Source: Oscillospiraceae bacterium
Lineage (GTDB): Bacteria; Bacillota; Clostridia; Oscillospirales; Ruminococcaceae
Assembly (NCBI GenBank): GCA_016288755.1
Contig: JAEELE010000046.1
Span: forward strand, 1 to 32,529
DNA length: 32,529 nt
Direction of reading: 5' to 3'
The position numbers and the translations under genes are program-made. The notes beneath the pieces are model-generated. The model saw only the letters and a list, made by a program, of their open reading frames with translations, was not told the origin of the DNA and did no database searches. Each line of letters opens with the position of its first letter. The first letter of the stretch is position 1. Shown here one piece after another: positions 1 to 6,746 of this stretch.

Positions 1-678
1 AAGGCGATCATCGCTTCTCTGCACGAGTTCAACCCGATGATGGGGCACCGCGGCTGCCGTCTGGCTGTCACCTATCCGGAGATCGCAGCAATGCAGACCA
101 AGGCTGTCATCAAGGCGGCAATCAATGTCAAGAAGGCACATCCGGACTGGACTGTCGAGCCGGAGATCATGATCCCGCTGGTCGGCGAGGTCAAGGAGCT
201 CAAGTTCGTCAAGGACGTTGTTGTCAAGACTGCTGACGCTGTCATCGCAGAGGCAGGCGTGGAGCTGAAGTATCAGGTTGGTACGATGATCGAGATTCCG
301 CGTGCCGCTCTGACCGCTGACGCGATCGCGAAGGAGGCAGACTTCTTCTGCTTCGGCACGAACGATCTGACCCAGATGACGTTCGGCTTCTCCCGCGACG
401 ACGCAGGCAAGTTCCTCGGCGCATACTATGACACCAAGATCTTCGAGAGCGATCCGTTCGCAAAGCTCGATCAGACCGGTGTCGGCAAGCTGATGAAGAT
501 GGCAATCGAGCTGGGCAAGCCGGTCAATCCGAAGCTCCACTGCGGTATCTGCGGTGAGCACGGCGGTGACCCGACCTCTGTCGAGTTCTGCCACGAGATC
601 GGTCTGGACTATGTCTCCTGCTCGCCGTTCCGCGTGCCGATCGCACGTCTGGCAGCAGCACAGGCAGCACTCCGCTGA
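1..678 (+). CDS. ppdK: Pyruvate, phosphate dikinase, C-terminal part (5' end outside window)
   Basis: This is the 3' end of the gene for the enzyme that interconverts pyruvate + ATP + Pi with PEP + AMP + PPi in cytosolic glycolysis and gluconeogenesis. The reading frame is open from base 1, so the first ATG in view (37) is internal. The segment is the PEP/pyruvate-binding TIM-barrel domain: GHRGCRL near its start, a [20 protein letters not shown] stretch, and the active-site loop [11 protein letters not shown] with the catalytic Cys, then the usual C-terminal [15 protein letters not shown]. Only about 225 of some 880 residues are visible. A strong hairpin terminator follows. The identification is secure. 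Confidence 0.97.
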   Translation, partial: KAIIASLHEFNPMMGHRGCRLAVTYPEIAAMQTKAVIKAAINVKKAHPDWTVEPEIMIPLVGEVKELKFVKDVVVKTADAVIAEAGVELKYQVGTMIEIPRAALTADAIAKEADFFCFGTNDLTQMTFGFSRDDAGKFLGAYYDTKIFESDPFAKLDQTGVGKLMKMAIELGKPVNPKLHCGICGEHGGDPTSVEFCHEIGLDYVSCSPFRVPIARLAAAQAALR

Positions 679-704
679 TTTCACACACAAACGCATAACC
701 AACG

Positions 705-740
705 AACCCCCGCAGATTCCGGTCTGCGGGGGGTTGTTTT
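705..740 (+). terminator. Rho-independent terminator of ppdK
   Basis: A perfect 10-bp GC-rich stem (707-716 with 723-732, CCCCCGCAGA / TCTGCGGGGG, 6-nt loop) is followed by TTGTTTT. It lies between two convergent genes, so it may also stop the XRE gene arriving on the other strand, although the tail on that side is poorer in T. Confidence 0.9.
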
Positions 741-1059
741 ATTCTCTGACAGCTTCGGCGAATGTACGCAGAAGCAATATTGCGCGTTCACGCTGATTCT
801 GCGGCAGGCTTTCATACAGGGTGAGAAGCGATTGCGTATCCGGCTGCCCGGTGCCGTTGACAATATAATCTGTGGAAATGTTCAGCGACGCGGCGAGCTT
901 TCGCAGCGTTGTAATTGTCATGTTCTTTTTACCCTTTTCAATATCCGCAAGAAACTGCACGGAGATGTCGGCGAGCTCTGCCAGCCGTTCGCGCGATAGT
1001 CCCTGCCCTTTCCGCAGGTTCAGAATCCTTGCGCCTGTTTCAGCATACGGATAATCCAT
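739..1059 (-). CDS. XRE/Cro-family transcriptional regulator
   Basis: A 106-residue protein with an N-terminal helix-turn-helix: ARILNLRKGQGLSRERLAEL, then the recognition region DISVQFLADIEKGKKN and a TITTLRKLAASLNISTDYIV tail, typical of SinR/Cro-type domains at about residues 8-62. The C-terminal 40 residues are a short helix-rich extension, perhaps for dimerisation. The ATG at 1059 is chosen because AGAGGTGATAAT lies just upstream; a longer frame from 1110 has no such site. The gene is divergent from the zinc-ribbon/CFI-box gene, and a perfect inverted repeat sits on both promoters, so it very probably represses itself and its neighbour. The ligand or signal is unknown. Confidence 0.9.
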   Translation of the reverse strand: MDYPYAETGARILNLRKGQGLSRERLAELADISVQFLADIEKGKKNMTITTLRKLAASLNISTDYIVNGTGQPDTQSLLTLYESLPQNQRERAILLLRTFAEAVRE

Positions 1060-1097
1060 ATTATCACCTCTGGATATAGTATAACCGAAACAAAAGA

Positions 1098-1126
1098 TAT
1101 ATAAAATCATCTATAGATATTGACAA
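1098..1126 (-). promoter_or_regulatory. Promoter of the XRE regulator
   Basis: On the minus strand, TTGTCA (1121-1126) and TATATA (1098-1103) are 17 bp apart. The -35 shares bases with the -35 of the opposite promoter and lies within the inverted repeat, which fits autoregulation. Confidence 0.6.
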
Positions 1127-1141
1127 ACAATATCTATAGAT
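1109..1141. promoter_or_regulatory. Perfect 14-bp inverted repeat, probable XRE operator
   Basis: Arms ATCTATAGATATTG (1109-1122) and CAATATCTATAGAT (1128-1141) are exact reverse complements with a 5-bp centre. Each arm contains the 10-bp palindrome ATCTATAGAT. The repeat covers the spacer and -35 of the plus-strand promoter and the -35 and spacer of the minus-strand one, so a bound dimer or tetramer would block both. Confidence 0.85.
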
Positions 1142-1148
1142 GTATAAT
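1120..1148 (+). promoter_or_regulatory. Consensus sigma-70/A promoter of the zinc-ribbon/CFI-box gene
   Basis: TTGACA (1120-1125), a 17-bp spacer and TATAAT (1143-1148) match the consensus at all twelve positions. The operator fills the spacer. A promoter this strong is likely kept off by the divergent repressor. Confidence 0.9.
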
Positions 1149-1194
1149 AATGATAGAATCTGTTGATTCTGCAATACAATACGGAGGTTTCAGT

Positions 1195-2226
1195 ATGAAA
1201 GCAATCGTATGCGAAATGTGCAGCGGGCATGATTTTGTCAAAGACGGCGACTTTTTTGTCTGTCAGTCGTGCGGCACGAAATATTCTGCCGACGATGCCA
1301 AAAAGATGATGGTGGAAATCGAGGGCAAGGTCGATGTATCCGGCAGCTCGGTGAAGATCGACCGGAGCGAGGAGCTGGAAAAGCTCTATGCGCTTGCCCG
1401 CCGCGCCAAGGAAAACAACGATTCCGAGAACGGCGCGAAATATTATGCGATGATTCTGGAGAAAAAGCCGGATGATTGGGAAGCGGCGTTTTATTCGATG
1501 CATTTCCGCAATCAGAACATCAAAGTCGGCGAGATCAGCAATGCACAGTCGCGTTACAAAAGCAGCATTAAATCTATTCTTCAGCTTATCAAACAGCAGG
1601 TTCCGGCGGGCGCGGAGCAGAAAAAAGCCGTGCAGGAGGTCGGAGATGCAGCAGTCTCTTTCTGGAAATTAACAGTAGCAAATCTGGATGGTGTCGCTGT
1701 TGCGGTTGCGCAGTCGATGCCCTTTCAGCGCGGCATTTTTATCACGGAAATCGGTGATGTGATCGCCGATGAATTCGAGGGCGACAAAGGCATCACGGAT
1801 ATTGCTGTCAGTCTCTGGAAGCTCGGAGAAGAATATACCGTAGAGCAAATGAAGGGCGGCATGTTCAAGCAATATTACAAGCAAATCGCCCCGTTTGCAG
1901 AACAGACACTGCAAAAAATACAGCAGCAGGACAGTCAGTACAGACTCGAAATACCAAAGAGCGGCAGTTGCTACATCGCCACCTGTGTCTACGGCAGCTA
2001 CGACTGCCCGCAGGTCTGGACGCTGCGCCGCTTCCGCGACAACACCCTCGCCGCAACATGGTACGGGCGTGTATTCATCCGCACCTATTACGCAATCAGT
2101 CCGACGCTGGTGCGCCTGTTCGGTGAAACAAAGTGGTTCCGCGGCATGTGGAAAAAGCCGCTGGACAGCATGGTCACGGCGCTGCGCAGAAAAGGCGTGG
2201 CAGATACGCCCTATCGCGACAAATGA
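1195..2226 (+). CDS. Zinc-ribbon protein with C-terminal CFI-box domain
   Basis: A 343-residue protein. The N-terminus is a TFIIB-type zinc ribbon (C6, C9, C23, C26, in CEMC and CQSC). Residues about 60-100 form a helical TPR-like segment (YALARRAKENND, GAKYYAMILEKKPDDWEA). The middle is helical and unassigned. From about residue 258, SCYIATCVYGSYDCPQVW followed by an aromatic RRFRDNTL and RTYYAISP region matches the CFI-box C-terminal domain seen in many uncharacterised bacterial proteins. The start is fixed by ACGGAGG 9 nt upstream. The biochemical role is unknown. It is divergent from an XRE gene and followed 48 bp later by a DUF3789 micro-protein, probably on the same transcript. Confidence 0.85.
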   Translation: MKAIVCEMCSGHDFVKDGDFFVCQSCGTKYSADDAKKMMVEIEGKVDVSGSSVKIDRSEELEKLYALARRAKENNDSENGAKYYAMILEKKPDDWEAAFYSMHFRNQNIKVGEISNAQSRYKSSIKSILQLIKQQVPAGAEQKKAVQEVGDAAVSFWKLTVANLDGVAVAVAQSMPFQRGIFITEIGDVIADEFEGDKGITDIAVSLWKLGEEYTVEQMKGGMFKQYYKQIAPFAEQTLQKIQQQDSQYRLEIPKSGSCYIATCVYGSYDCPQVWTLRRFRDNTLAATWYGRVFIRTYYAISPTLVRLFGETKWFRGMWKKPLDSMVTALRRKGVADTPYRDK

Positions 2227-2274
2227 TGCATAATCCGCACGATTCCGCCCATACTATCCCCGGGAGGGATGCAC

Positions 2275-2376
2275 ATGCTTGGATTCATCATCGGCTGCAT
2301 GGTCGGCGGGACGGTCGGCGTCACGGCAATGTGCCTGTGCAATGCCGCCGCCGCGAGCGACCGCCACATAGAATGA
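2275..2376 (+). CDS. DUF3789-like single-pass membrane micro-protein
   Basis: A 33-residue ORF with a strong CGGGAGGG site upstream. The product starts MLGFIIGCMVGGTVGVTAMC and ends NAAAASDRHIE. It is one hydrophobic helix with small-residue (GxxxG-like) packing and two Cys, then a charged tail, which matches my recollection of the short DUF3789 family in Firmicutes and their mobile elements. No function is established. It follows the CFI-box gene closely, is probably co-transcribed with it, and ends directly at a terminator. Confidence 0.75.
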   Translation: MLGFIIGCMVGGTVGVTAMCLCNAAAASDRHIE

Positions 2377-2412
2377 AAAAACACCCATTTCCGCGTGAAA
2401 TGGGTGTTTTTT
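2376..2412. terminator. Bidirectional terminator between two micro-protein genes
   Basis: An A-rich run and ACACCCATTT pair with AAATGGGTGT and a T run around a 7-nt loop, giving A and T tracts on both sides. It follows the DUF3789 gene by zero bases and the minus-strand 18-residue gene by about 10 bases, so it can serve both. Confidence 0.9.
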
Positions 2413-2422
2413 GTGTGCCGTA

Positions 2423-2479
2423 TCAGCAGCCGAAGCCGAACAGCGAGCAGAGCATCTTGAAGAAGCTGTTCATGCACAT
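2423..2479 (-). CDS. 18-residue Cys/Phe-rich peptide (tiny ORF)
   Basis: The ORF encodes MCMNSFFKMLCSLFGFGC: three Cys, four Phe, one charged residue and an amphipathic or hydrophobic character. It is too short for most gene callers. Support comes from its surroundings: GAGGGAGG ideally spaced before the ATG, a promoter with TTGATT-17-TATGAT upstream, and a bidirectional terminator just after the stop. I do not recognise a family. Possibilities are a membrane-active peptide, a signalling peptide, or a short peptide on a regulatory RNA. Its transcript converges on that of the DUF3789 gene. Confidence 0.6.
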   Translation of the reverse strand: MCMNSFFKMLCSLFGFGC

Positions 2480-2523
2480 GACGGTAGCCTCCCTCTCTGT
2501 GGATTTCCCCTCGGGATGCTTTC

Positions 2524-2552
2524 ATCATAGCACATTTTATGCGAAGAATCAA
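2524..2552 (-). promoter_or_regulatory. Promoter of the 18-residue peptide gene
   Basis: On the minus strand TTGATT (2547-2552), a 17-bp spacer and TATGAT (2524-2529). The predicted transcript would start near 2517 and run about 110 nt to the terminator at 2412. Confidence 0.65.
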
Positions 2553-2590
2553 TGCAAAAAATCTGCCGGAAATGGGCGGTTTTTCCGTTC

Positions 2591-2767
2591 TCAGCGGAAT
2601 TTGCGCTGCTCGGCGTCATAGGTGAAGCCCGCCGCTCTGAGCTTTTCGGTCAGTGCGTCCATGTCGATGCCGTTCGCCTTGCAGAATTCCTCGAGCGTGA
2701 TGCCCTGATCGCGCAGGCAGGTGTTGACATAGCTGAACAGGATAAACGGGTCATTCGGAATTGCCAT
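2591..2767 (-). CDS. DUF4250 family small protein
   Basis: A 58-residue protein starting MAIPNDPFILFSYVNTCLRD and ending in FTYDAEQRKFR, matching the conserved small DUF4250 proteins of Clostridia (PNDPFxLxSYVNTxLRD; YDxxxNxFR). The middle, ITLEEFCKANGIDMDALTEK, reads as a short helical or HTH-like unit. The start at 2767 is supported by AAAGGAGCACAGC directly upstream. It lies 19 bp after the second ABC transporter gene and is likely the last gene of that operon. Function is unknown. Confidence 0.85.
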   Translation of the reverse strand: MAIPNDPFILFSYVNTCLRDQGITLEEFCKANGIDMDALTEKLRAAGFTYDAEQRKFR

Positions 2768-2786
2768 GCTGTGCTCCTTTCTGCCG

Positions 2787-4532
2787 TTATCCGGCAAACT
2801 GACTCTGATAGAGATGCGCGTAGAAGCCGCCGTGCTCCAGCAGCGCTGCGTGGCTGCCCTGCTCGATGATATGCCCGTCCTTCATCACGAGGATGAGGTC
2901 AGCCTCCTGCACGGTCGAGAGGCGGTGCGCGACGATGAACGACGTCCGCCCCTGCATCATCTGCTGAAACGCCGACTGGATCTTCAGCTCGGTGCGCGTG
3001 TCAATCGAGGAGGTTGCCTCGTCGAGAATGAGCACGGGCGGCAGACAGAGCATCACGCGCGCGATGCAGAGCAGCTGCCGCTGTCCCTGCGAAAGCGAGC
3101 CGCTCTTGTCGCTGATGACGGTGTCATAGCCCTGCGGCAGACGCCGGATGAAGCTGTGCGCGTGCGCAGCCTTTGCCGCCGCGATGACCGCTTCGTCGTC
3201 GGCATCGGGGCGTCCCATGCGGATATTCTCCCGCACGGTCGCGTGCCTGAGCCATGTGTCCTGCAGCACCATCCCGATCTGGGCACGCAGGCTTTCGCGC
3301 GTGATCTGCCGGATATCGGTGCCCTCCGCGAGAATCGCACCGCCGCTTACGTCATAGAACCGCATCAGCAGGTTGATGAGCGTCGTCTTGCCGCAGCCGG
3401 TCGGTCCGACGATCGCGACGCGCTGCCCGGGCTGCACATCGATATTGCAGTGCGTGATGAGCGGGCGCTCCGGGACATAGGAAAAGCTGACGTCGTCAAA
3501 GCGGATTGCACCCTCTGCGGATTCGAGCACGCAGGCGCCCTCGGGGTCCGGCGACTGCGCGGGCTCCTCGATCAGCTGAAAGACGCGGTCGGCGCAGGCG
3601 AGGGCATTCTGCAGCTCGGTCATCACGCCGGAGATCTCATTGAACGGCTTGGTGTACTGGTTTGCATAGCTCAGGAAGCAGGAGAGTCCGCCGACCGTGA
3701 TGCGCCCGGAGATCGCCGCGAGCGCGCCGGTCAGCCCGACAGCCGCGTACACGAGCGCATTGATGAAGCGCGTGACCGGGTTGGTCAGCGAGGAATAGAA
3801 GGTCGCCCGCAGCGAAGCCTCCTGCAGCGCGTCATTGCACGCATCAAATTTGCGGAGCACCGCCTGCTCCTGCGAGAACGCCTGCACAATGCGCTGCCCG
3901 CTGACCGTTTCGTTGATCAGCGCGGTCTGTGCGGCGCGGGTCTGCGCCTGCTGCTGAAACAGCGCATAGGTGCGCTTGGCGATGAAGCTCGCTGCAAAGA
4001 GCGAGAGCGGCGTCAGCACGATGACAACGACCGTGATGCCCGGGTGGATCGTGAGCATGAAGAGCAGCGTGCCGAGGATGGTCAGAACGCCGGTGAAGAG
4101 CTGCGTAAAGCCCATGAGCAGCCCGTCTGCGAACTGATCGGTGTCGGAGATCATCCGGCTGACGATCTCGCCGGTCGGGTGACTGTCGAGATAGCTGACC
4201 GGCAGCACCTCAAGCCGCGCAAACGCCTGATCGCGAATCTGCTCGACCACGCGGTAGGTGATGCGGTTCGTCAGCAGGCTCATGACCCACTGTGCCAGCG
4301 CGGTCACGGCGACCGACACGCCGACGGTGAACAGAATACGCGAAACAGCGCCGAAATCGACATTTCCGGCTCCCGCGATCGCATCGAGCGCGCGCCCGAC
4401 GAGAATCGGGATATAGAGCGTCAGCGCGACGGTGACGACCGCCAGCAGCAGCGTCAGCACGAGCCACAAACGGAATCGCTTCACATAGCGCAGCACACGC
4501 CGGAGCGTGCCTGCCTGTGCCTTCTCAGCCAT
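2787..4532 (-). CDS. ABC exporter half-transporter, catalytically competent subunit
   Basis: A 581-residue type IV ABC exporter half-transporter: six predicted membrane helices in the first 320 residues or so, then a nucleotide-binding domain. Walker A is GPTGCGKT (376-383), the signature is non-canonical LSQGQ (480-484), Walker B ends LILDEAT with the catalytic Glu (505), and the switch His is in VAHRL (536). The ATG at 4532 lies within ATGGCTGA, which overlaps the stop of the upstream subunit gene by 8 bp, so translation is coupled. The partner has a degenerate site, so the pair is probably a heterodimeric exporter of the BmrCD/LmrCD/TM287-288 kind. The substrate (drug, peptide or lipid) cannot be told from sequence. 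Confidence 0.93.
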   Translation of the reverse strand: MAEKAQAGTLRRVLRYVKRFRLWLVLTLLLAVVTVALTLYIPILVGRALDAIAGAGNVDFGAVSRILFTVGVSVAVTALAQWVMSLLTNRITYRVVEQIRDQAFARLEVLPVSYLDSHPTGEIVSRMISDTDQFADGLLMGFTQLFTGVLTILGTLLFMLTIHPGITVVVIVLTPLSLFAASFIAKRTYALFQQQAQTRAAQTALINETVSGQRIVQAFSQEQAVLRKFDACNDALQEASLRATFYSSLTNPVTRFINALVYAAVGLTGALAAISGRITVGGLSCFLSYANQYTKPFNEISGVMTELQNALACADRVFQLIEEPAQSPDPEGACVLESAEGAIRFDDVSFSYVPERPLITHCNIDVQPGQRVAIVGPTGCGKTTLINLLMRFYDVSGGAILAEGTDIRQITRESLRAQIGMVLQDTWLRHATVRENIRMGRPDADDEAVIAAAKAAHAHSFIRRLPQGYDTVISDKSGSLSQGQRQLLCIARVMLCLPPVLILDEATSSIDTRTELKIQSAFQQMMQGRTSFIVAHRLSTVQEADLILVMKDGHIIEQGSHAALLEHGGFYAHLYQSQFAG

Positions 4533-6261
4533 TTGCCTGCACCTCCCCCTGATGCTGTGATGCGTAGATTTCCTGATAGACCGGGCAGCTCTGCAGCAGC
4601 GCATCATGCGTGCCGATGCCCGCGAGATGCCCGTCATCGAGCACGAGAATTTTGTCGGCGTGAGCAATCGAGGCGGTTCGCTGCGACACGATGAACACGG
4701 TCGGGCGGTCGGGCAGCGTTTTCAGTGCCTGCCGCAGTGCCGCGTCGGTCGCGTAGTCGAGTGCGGAGGCGCTGTCGTCGAGAATGAGAAATTCCGGTCG
4801 GCGGACCAGCGCACGCGCGACCGTCAGGCGCTGCTTCTGACCGCCGGAGAAATTGCGCCCGCCCTCCTGCACGGGTTCGTCGAGTCCGCCGGGCTTTGCC
4901 TGCACGATATCGACCGCCTGTGCCGCTTTCAGTGCATCCCAGAGGGCTTCGTCATCGGCGTCGGCTTTGCCCCACTGCAGATTCTCGCGGATCGTACCCT
5001 GAAAGAGCACTGCCTTCTGCGGCACGATGCCGATGCGTCTGCGGAGGTCATCGCGCGGAAAATCCGCGGCAGGCACGCCGTCGACCGTGATGCTGCCCTC
5101 GGTCGGCTCATAGAAGCGGGGGAGCAGATTGATCAGCGTCGACTTGCCCGCGCCCGTGCCGCCGATGATGCCGATGACCTCACCCGGTGCTGCCGAAAAG
5201 CTGATATCGGTCAGTGAGGGCGCGCCTGCATTCTGATAGGTGAAGCCGACATGCGAAAACGTGACGGCGCCGCGCTGTGCGGGGTCGACCGCGGGAGCGG
5301 CTGCCGTTTCCGTGGGGGCGCCGCCGGATTCAAACACCGCCTGAATGCGGTTTCCGCAGGCAGCGGTCTTGTTCAGCGTGATGATGAGGTTCGCGAGCTT
5401 GATCAGCTCGACCAGGATCTGCGACATATAATTGTAGAGCGCGACGACTGCGCCCTGCGTCAGCACGCCGGCATCGACCCGCACCGCACCGATCCACAGC
5501 AGCAGGATCACGGCGCCGTTGACGAGGATATAGGTGCCGGGATTCATCAGCGCGGCAAAGCGCCCGACGCGCTCCTGCATCGCGGCGAGCTTTTCGTTCT
5601 CTTCGCGGAATGCGGCGGTCTCGGCGGCTTCGCGGCGGAATGCACGGATTGCGCGCACGCCGTCGAGATTGTCGCGGGTGATGTCGGTCACGCTGTCGAG
5701 GCGGCTCTGCACACGGCGGTACATCGGGATCGTGACGAGCATGACGCCGAACACGACCGCGGCGAGCAGGGGGATCACCCCGACGAACACGAGCGCGGCT
5801 TTCGCATCGACCGTGAATGCCATGATCATCGCGCCGAAGACGATGATCGGCGAACGCAGGGCGAGACGCAGCGCGAGGTTGACGCCGGTCTGCACCTGAT
5901 TGACGTCGCTGGTCATGCGCGTGATGAGCGACGAGGTGCCGAGCGTGTCGAGGTCGGAATAGGTCATCGACTGGATATGCGCCATGAGCGCGCGCCGGAG
6001 CTTTGCGGAGAAGCCGGTCGCGGCTTTGGCGGCAAAATACTGCGCAAAGAGCGTGTTGGTCAGCCCGACCGCGGCGAGCAGCGCCATGAGCAGGCACATG
6101 CGGATGATGTAGCCCTTGTTCTGTGTCGGGATGCCCCTGTCGATGATCGCAGCGACAACGAGCGGCACAAAGAGCTCGAAGGCAGCCTCCAGACACTTGA
6201 AGAGCGGCGCGAGGATGCTTTCCTTTTTGTATTCACGGAGAAAACGAAGCAGCTTCCACAT
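4525..6261 (-). CDS. ABC exporter half-transporter, subunit with degenerate ATPase site
   Basis: A 578-residue half-transporter with about six membrane helices followed by an ATPase domain. Walker A GGTGAGKS (367-374) and signature FSGGQ (471-475) are intact, but the Walker B reads LILDDSAS, with Asp in place of the catalytic Glu (496), and the switch position reads VSQRT, Gln in place of His (527). Together with the partner's LSQGQ signature, this gives one degenerate and one consensus ATP site, the hallmark of heterodimeric exporters. The start at 6261 is preceded by GGGAGGAAT. It is the first gene of the operon with the second subunit and the DUF4250 gene. Confidence 0.93.
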   Translation of the reverse strand: MWKLLRFLREYKKESILAPLFKCLEAAFELFVPLVVAAIIDRGIPTQNKGYIIRMCLLMALLAAVGLTNTLFAQYFAAKAATGFSAKLRRALMAHIQSMTYSDLDTLGTSSLITRMTSDVNQVQTGVNLALRLALRSPIIVFGAMIMAFTVDAKAALVFVGVIPLLAAVVFGVMLVTIPMYRRVQSRLDSVTDITRDNLDGVRAIRAFRREAAETAAFREENEKLAAMQERVGRFAALMNPGTYILVNGAVILLLWIGAVRVDAGVLTQGAVVALYNYMSQILVELIKLANLIITLNKTAACGNRIQAVFESGGAPTETAAAPAVDPAQRGAVTFSHVGFTYQNAGAPSLTDISFSAAPGEVIGIIGGTGAGKSTLINLLPRFYEPTEGSITVDGVPAADFPRDDLRRRIGIVPQKAVLFQGTIRENLQWGKADADDEALWDALKAAQAVDIVQAKPGGLDEPVQEGGRNFSGGQKQRLTVARALVRRPEFLILDDSASALDYATDAALRQALKTLPDRPTVFIVSQRTASIAHADKILVLDDGHLAGIGTHDALLQSCPVYQEIYASQHQGEVQANG

Positions 6262-6293
6262 AGTATTCCTCCCGGATTTGGTTTCTCAAGCCT

Positions 6294-6322
6294 ATTATAA
6301 CGTATCTGCGGAAAAAAGTCAA
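6294..6322 (-). promoter_or_regulatory. Promoter of the ABC exporter operon
   Basis: On the minus strand TTGACT (6317-6322), a 17-bp spacer and TATAAT (6294-6299), about 33 bp before the start codon of the first subunit. Confidence 0.85.
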
Positions 6323-6337
6323 ACCTGGAGCCCGGGC

Positions 6338-6540
6338 AGGGAGAAGGGAGAAGGGAGGTGGGAGAAGGGAGAAGGGAGAAGGGAGAAAAGCGAGTTCGGA
6401 GTGAGGAGTTGTTCCGTCACCGTCACCCCCGCCGCGAACATGCAGGTGCACAGCGGGGCTTGGGGCGCCGAGCCCCATTCAGAATCATCCGTGCCAGCGG
6501 ATACCGCAACTTCTAACTTCTTACTTCTCACTTCTTCGCG
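6338..6540. repeat. Low-complexity heptad repeats and composite dispersed repeat
   Basis: The 485-base gap between the exporter operon and pgi holds no convincing gene. It starts with a tandem GGGAGAA array (about 6338-6388), continues with AGTGAGGAGTTGTTCCG (6400-6416), TCACCCCCGCCGCG (6423-6436) and a GC-rich imperfect hairpin around 6453-6476, and ends with an ACTTCTAACTTCTTACTTCT type array (about 6509-6537). The last is the reverse complement of the repeat at 11222-11312, and the two middle words also recur there, one of them inverted. ORFs across it are of low complexity and lack ribosome sites. Confidence 0.7.
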
Positions 6541-6621
6541 CGCGGGCTCCGGGCCGCGTTGGTAAATATGCTCAAAAAGGGGCGTGAAATTTGGTCGATA
6601 TACCGAAAAAACAGAAAGTAC

Positions 6622-6650
6622 TTGCATTCTGTGCGAATCTATAGTAAAAT
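6622..6650 (+). promoter_or_regulatory. Promoter of pgi
   Basis: TTGCAT (6622-6627), a 17-bp spacer and TAAAAT (6645-6650). This leaves a leader of about 90 nt before the pgi start. Confidence 0.7.
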
Positions 6651-6746
6651 AGAATAGTATAGGTGATAGTGTCCCCTTTCGGCGGATGCTGTACCGGTAT
6701 TCCCGTGCAACAGCGGGAAAATACAGAGTGTGGAGGATGTATCAAC

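Noticed and set aside
2766-4694. 642-codon open frame on the plus strand
   Set aside because: It is antisense to the ABC transporter gene. The product is Arg/His/Asp-rich with no domain, a common artefact of GC-rich codon use.
6319-6627. ORFs on both strands in the pgi upstream gap
   Set aside because: Their translations are driven by the tandem repeats (LLPSPFSHLPSPFS type) and lack ribosome sites.
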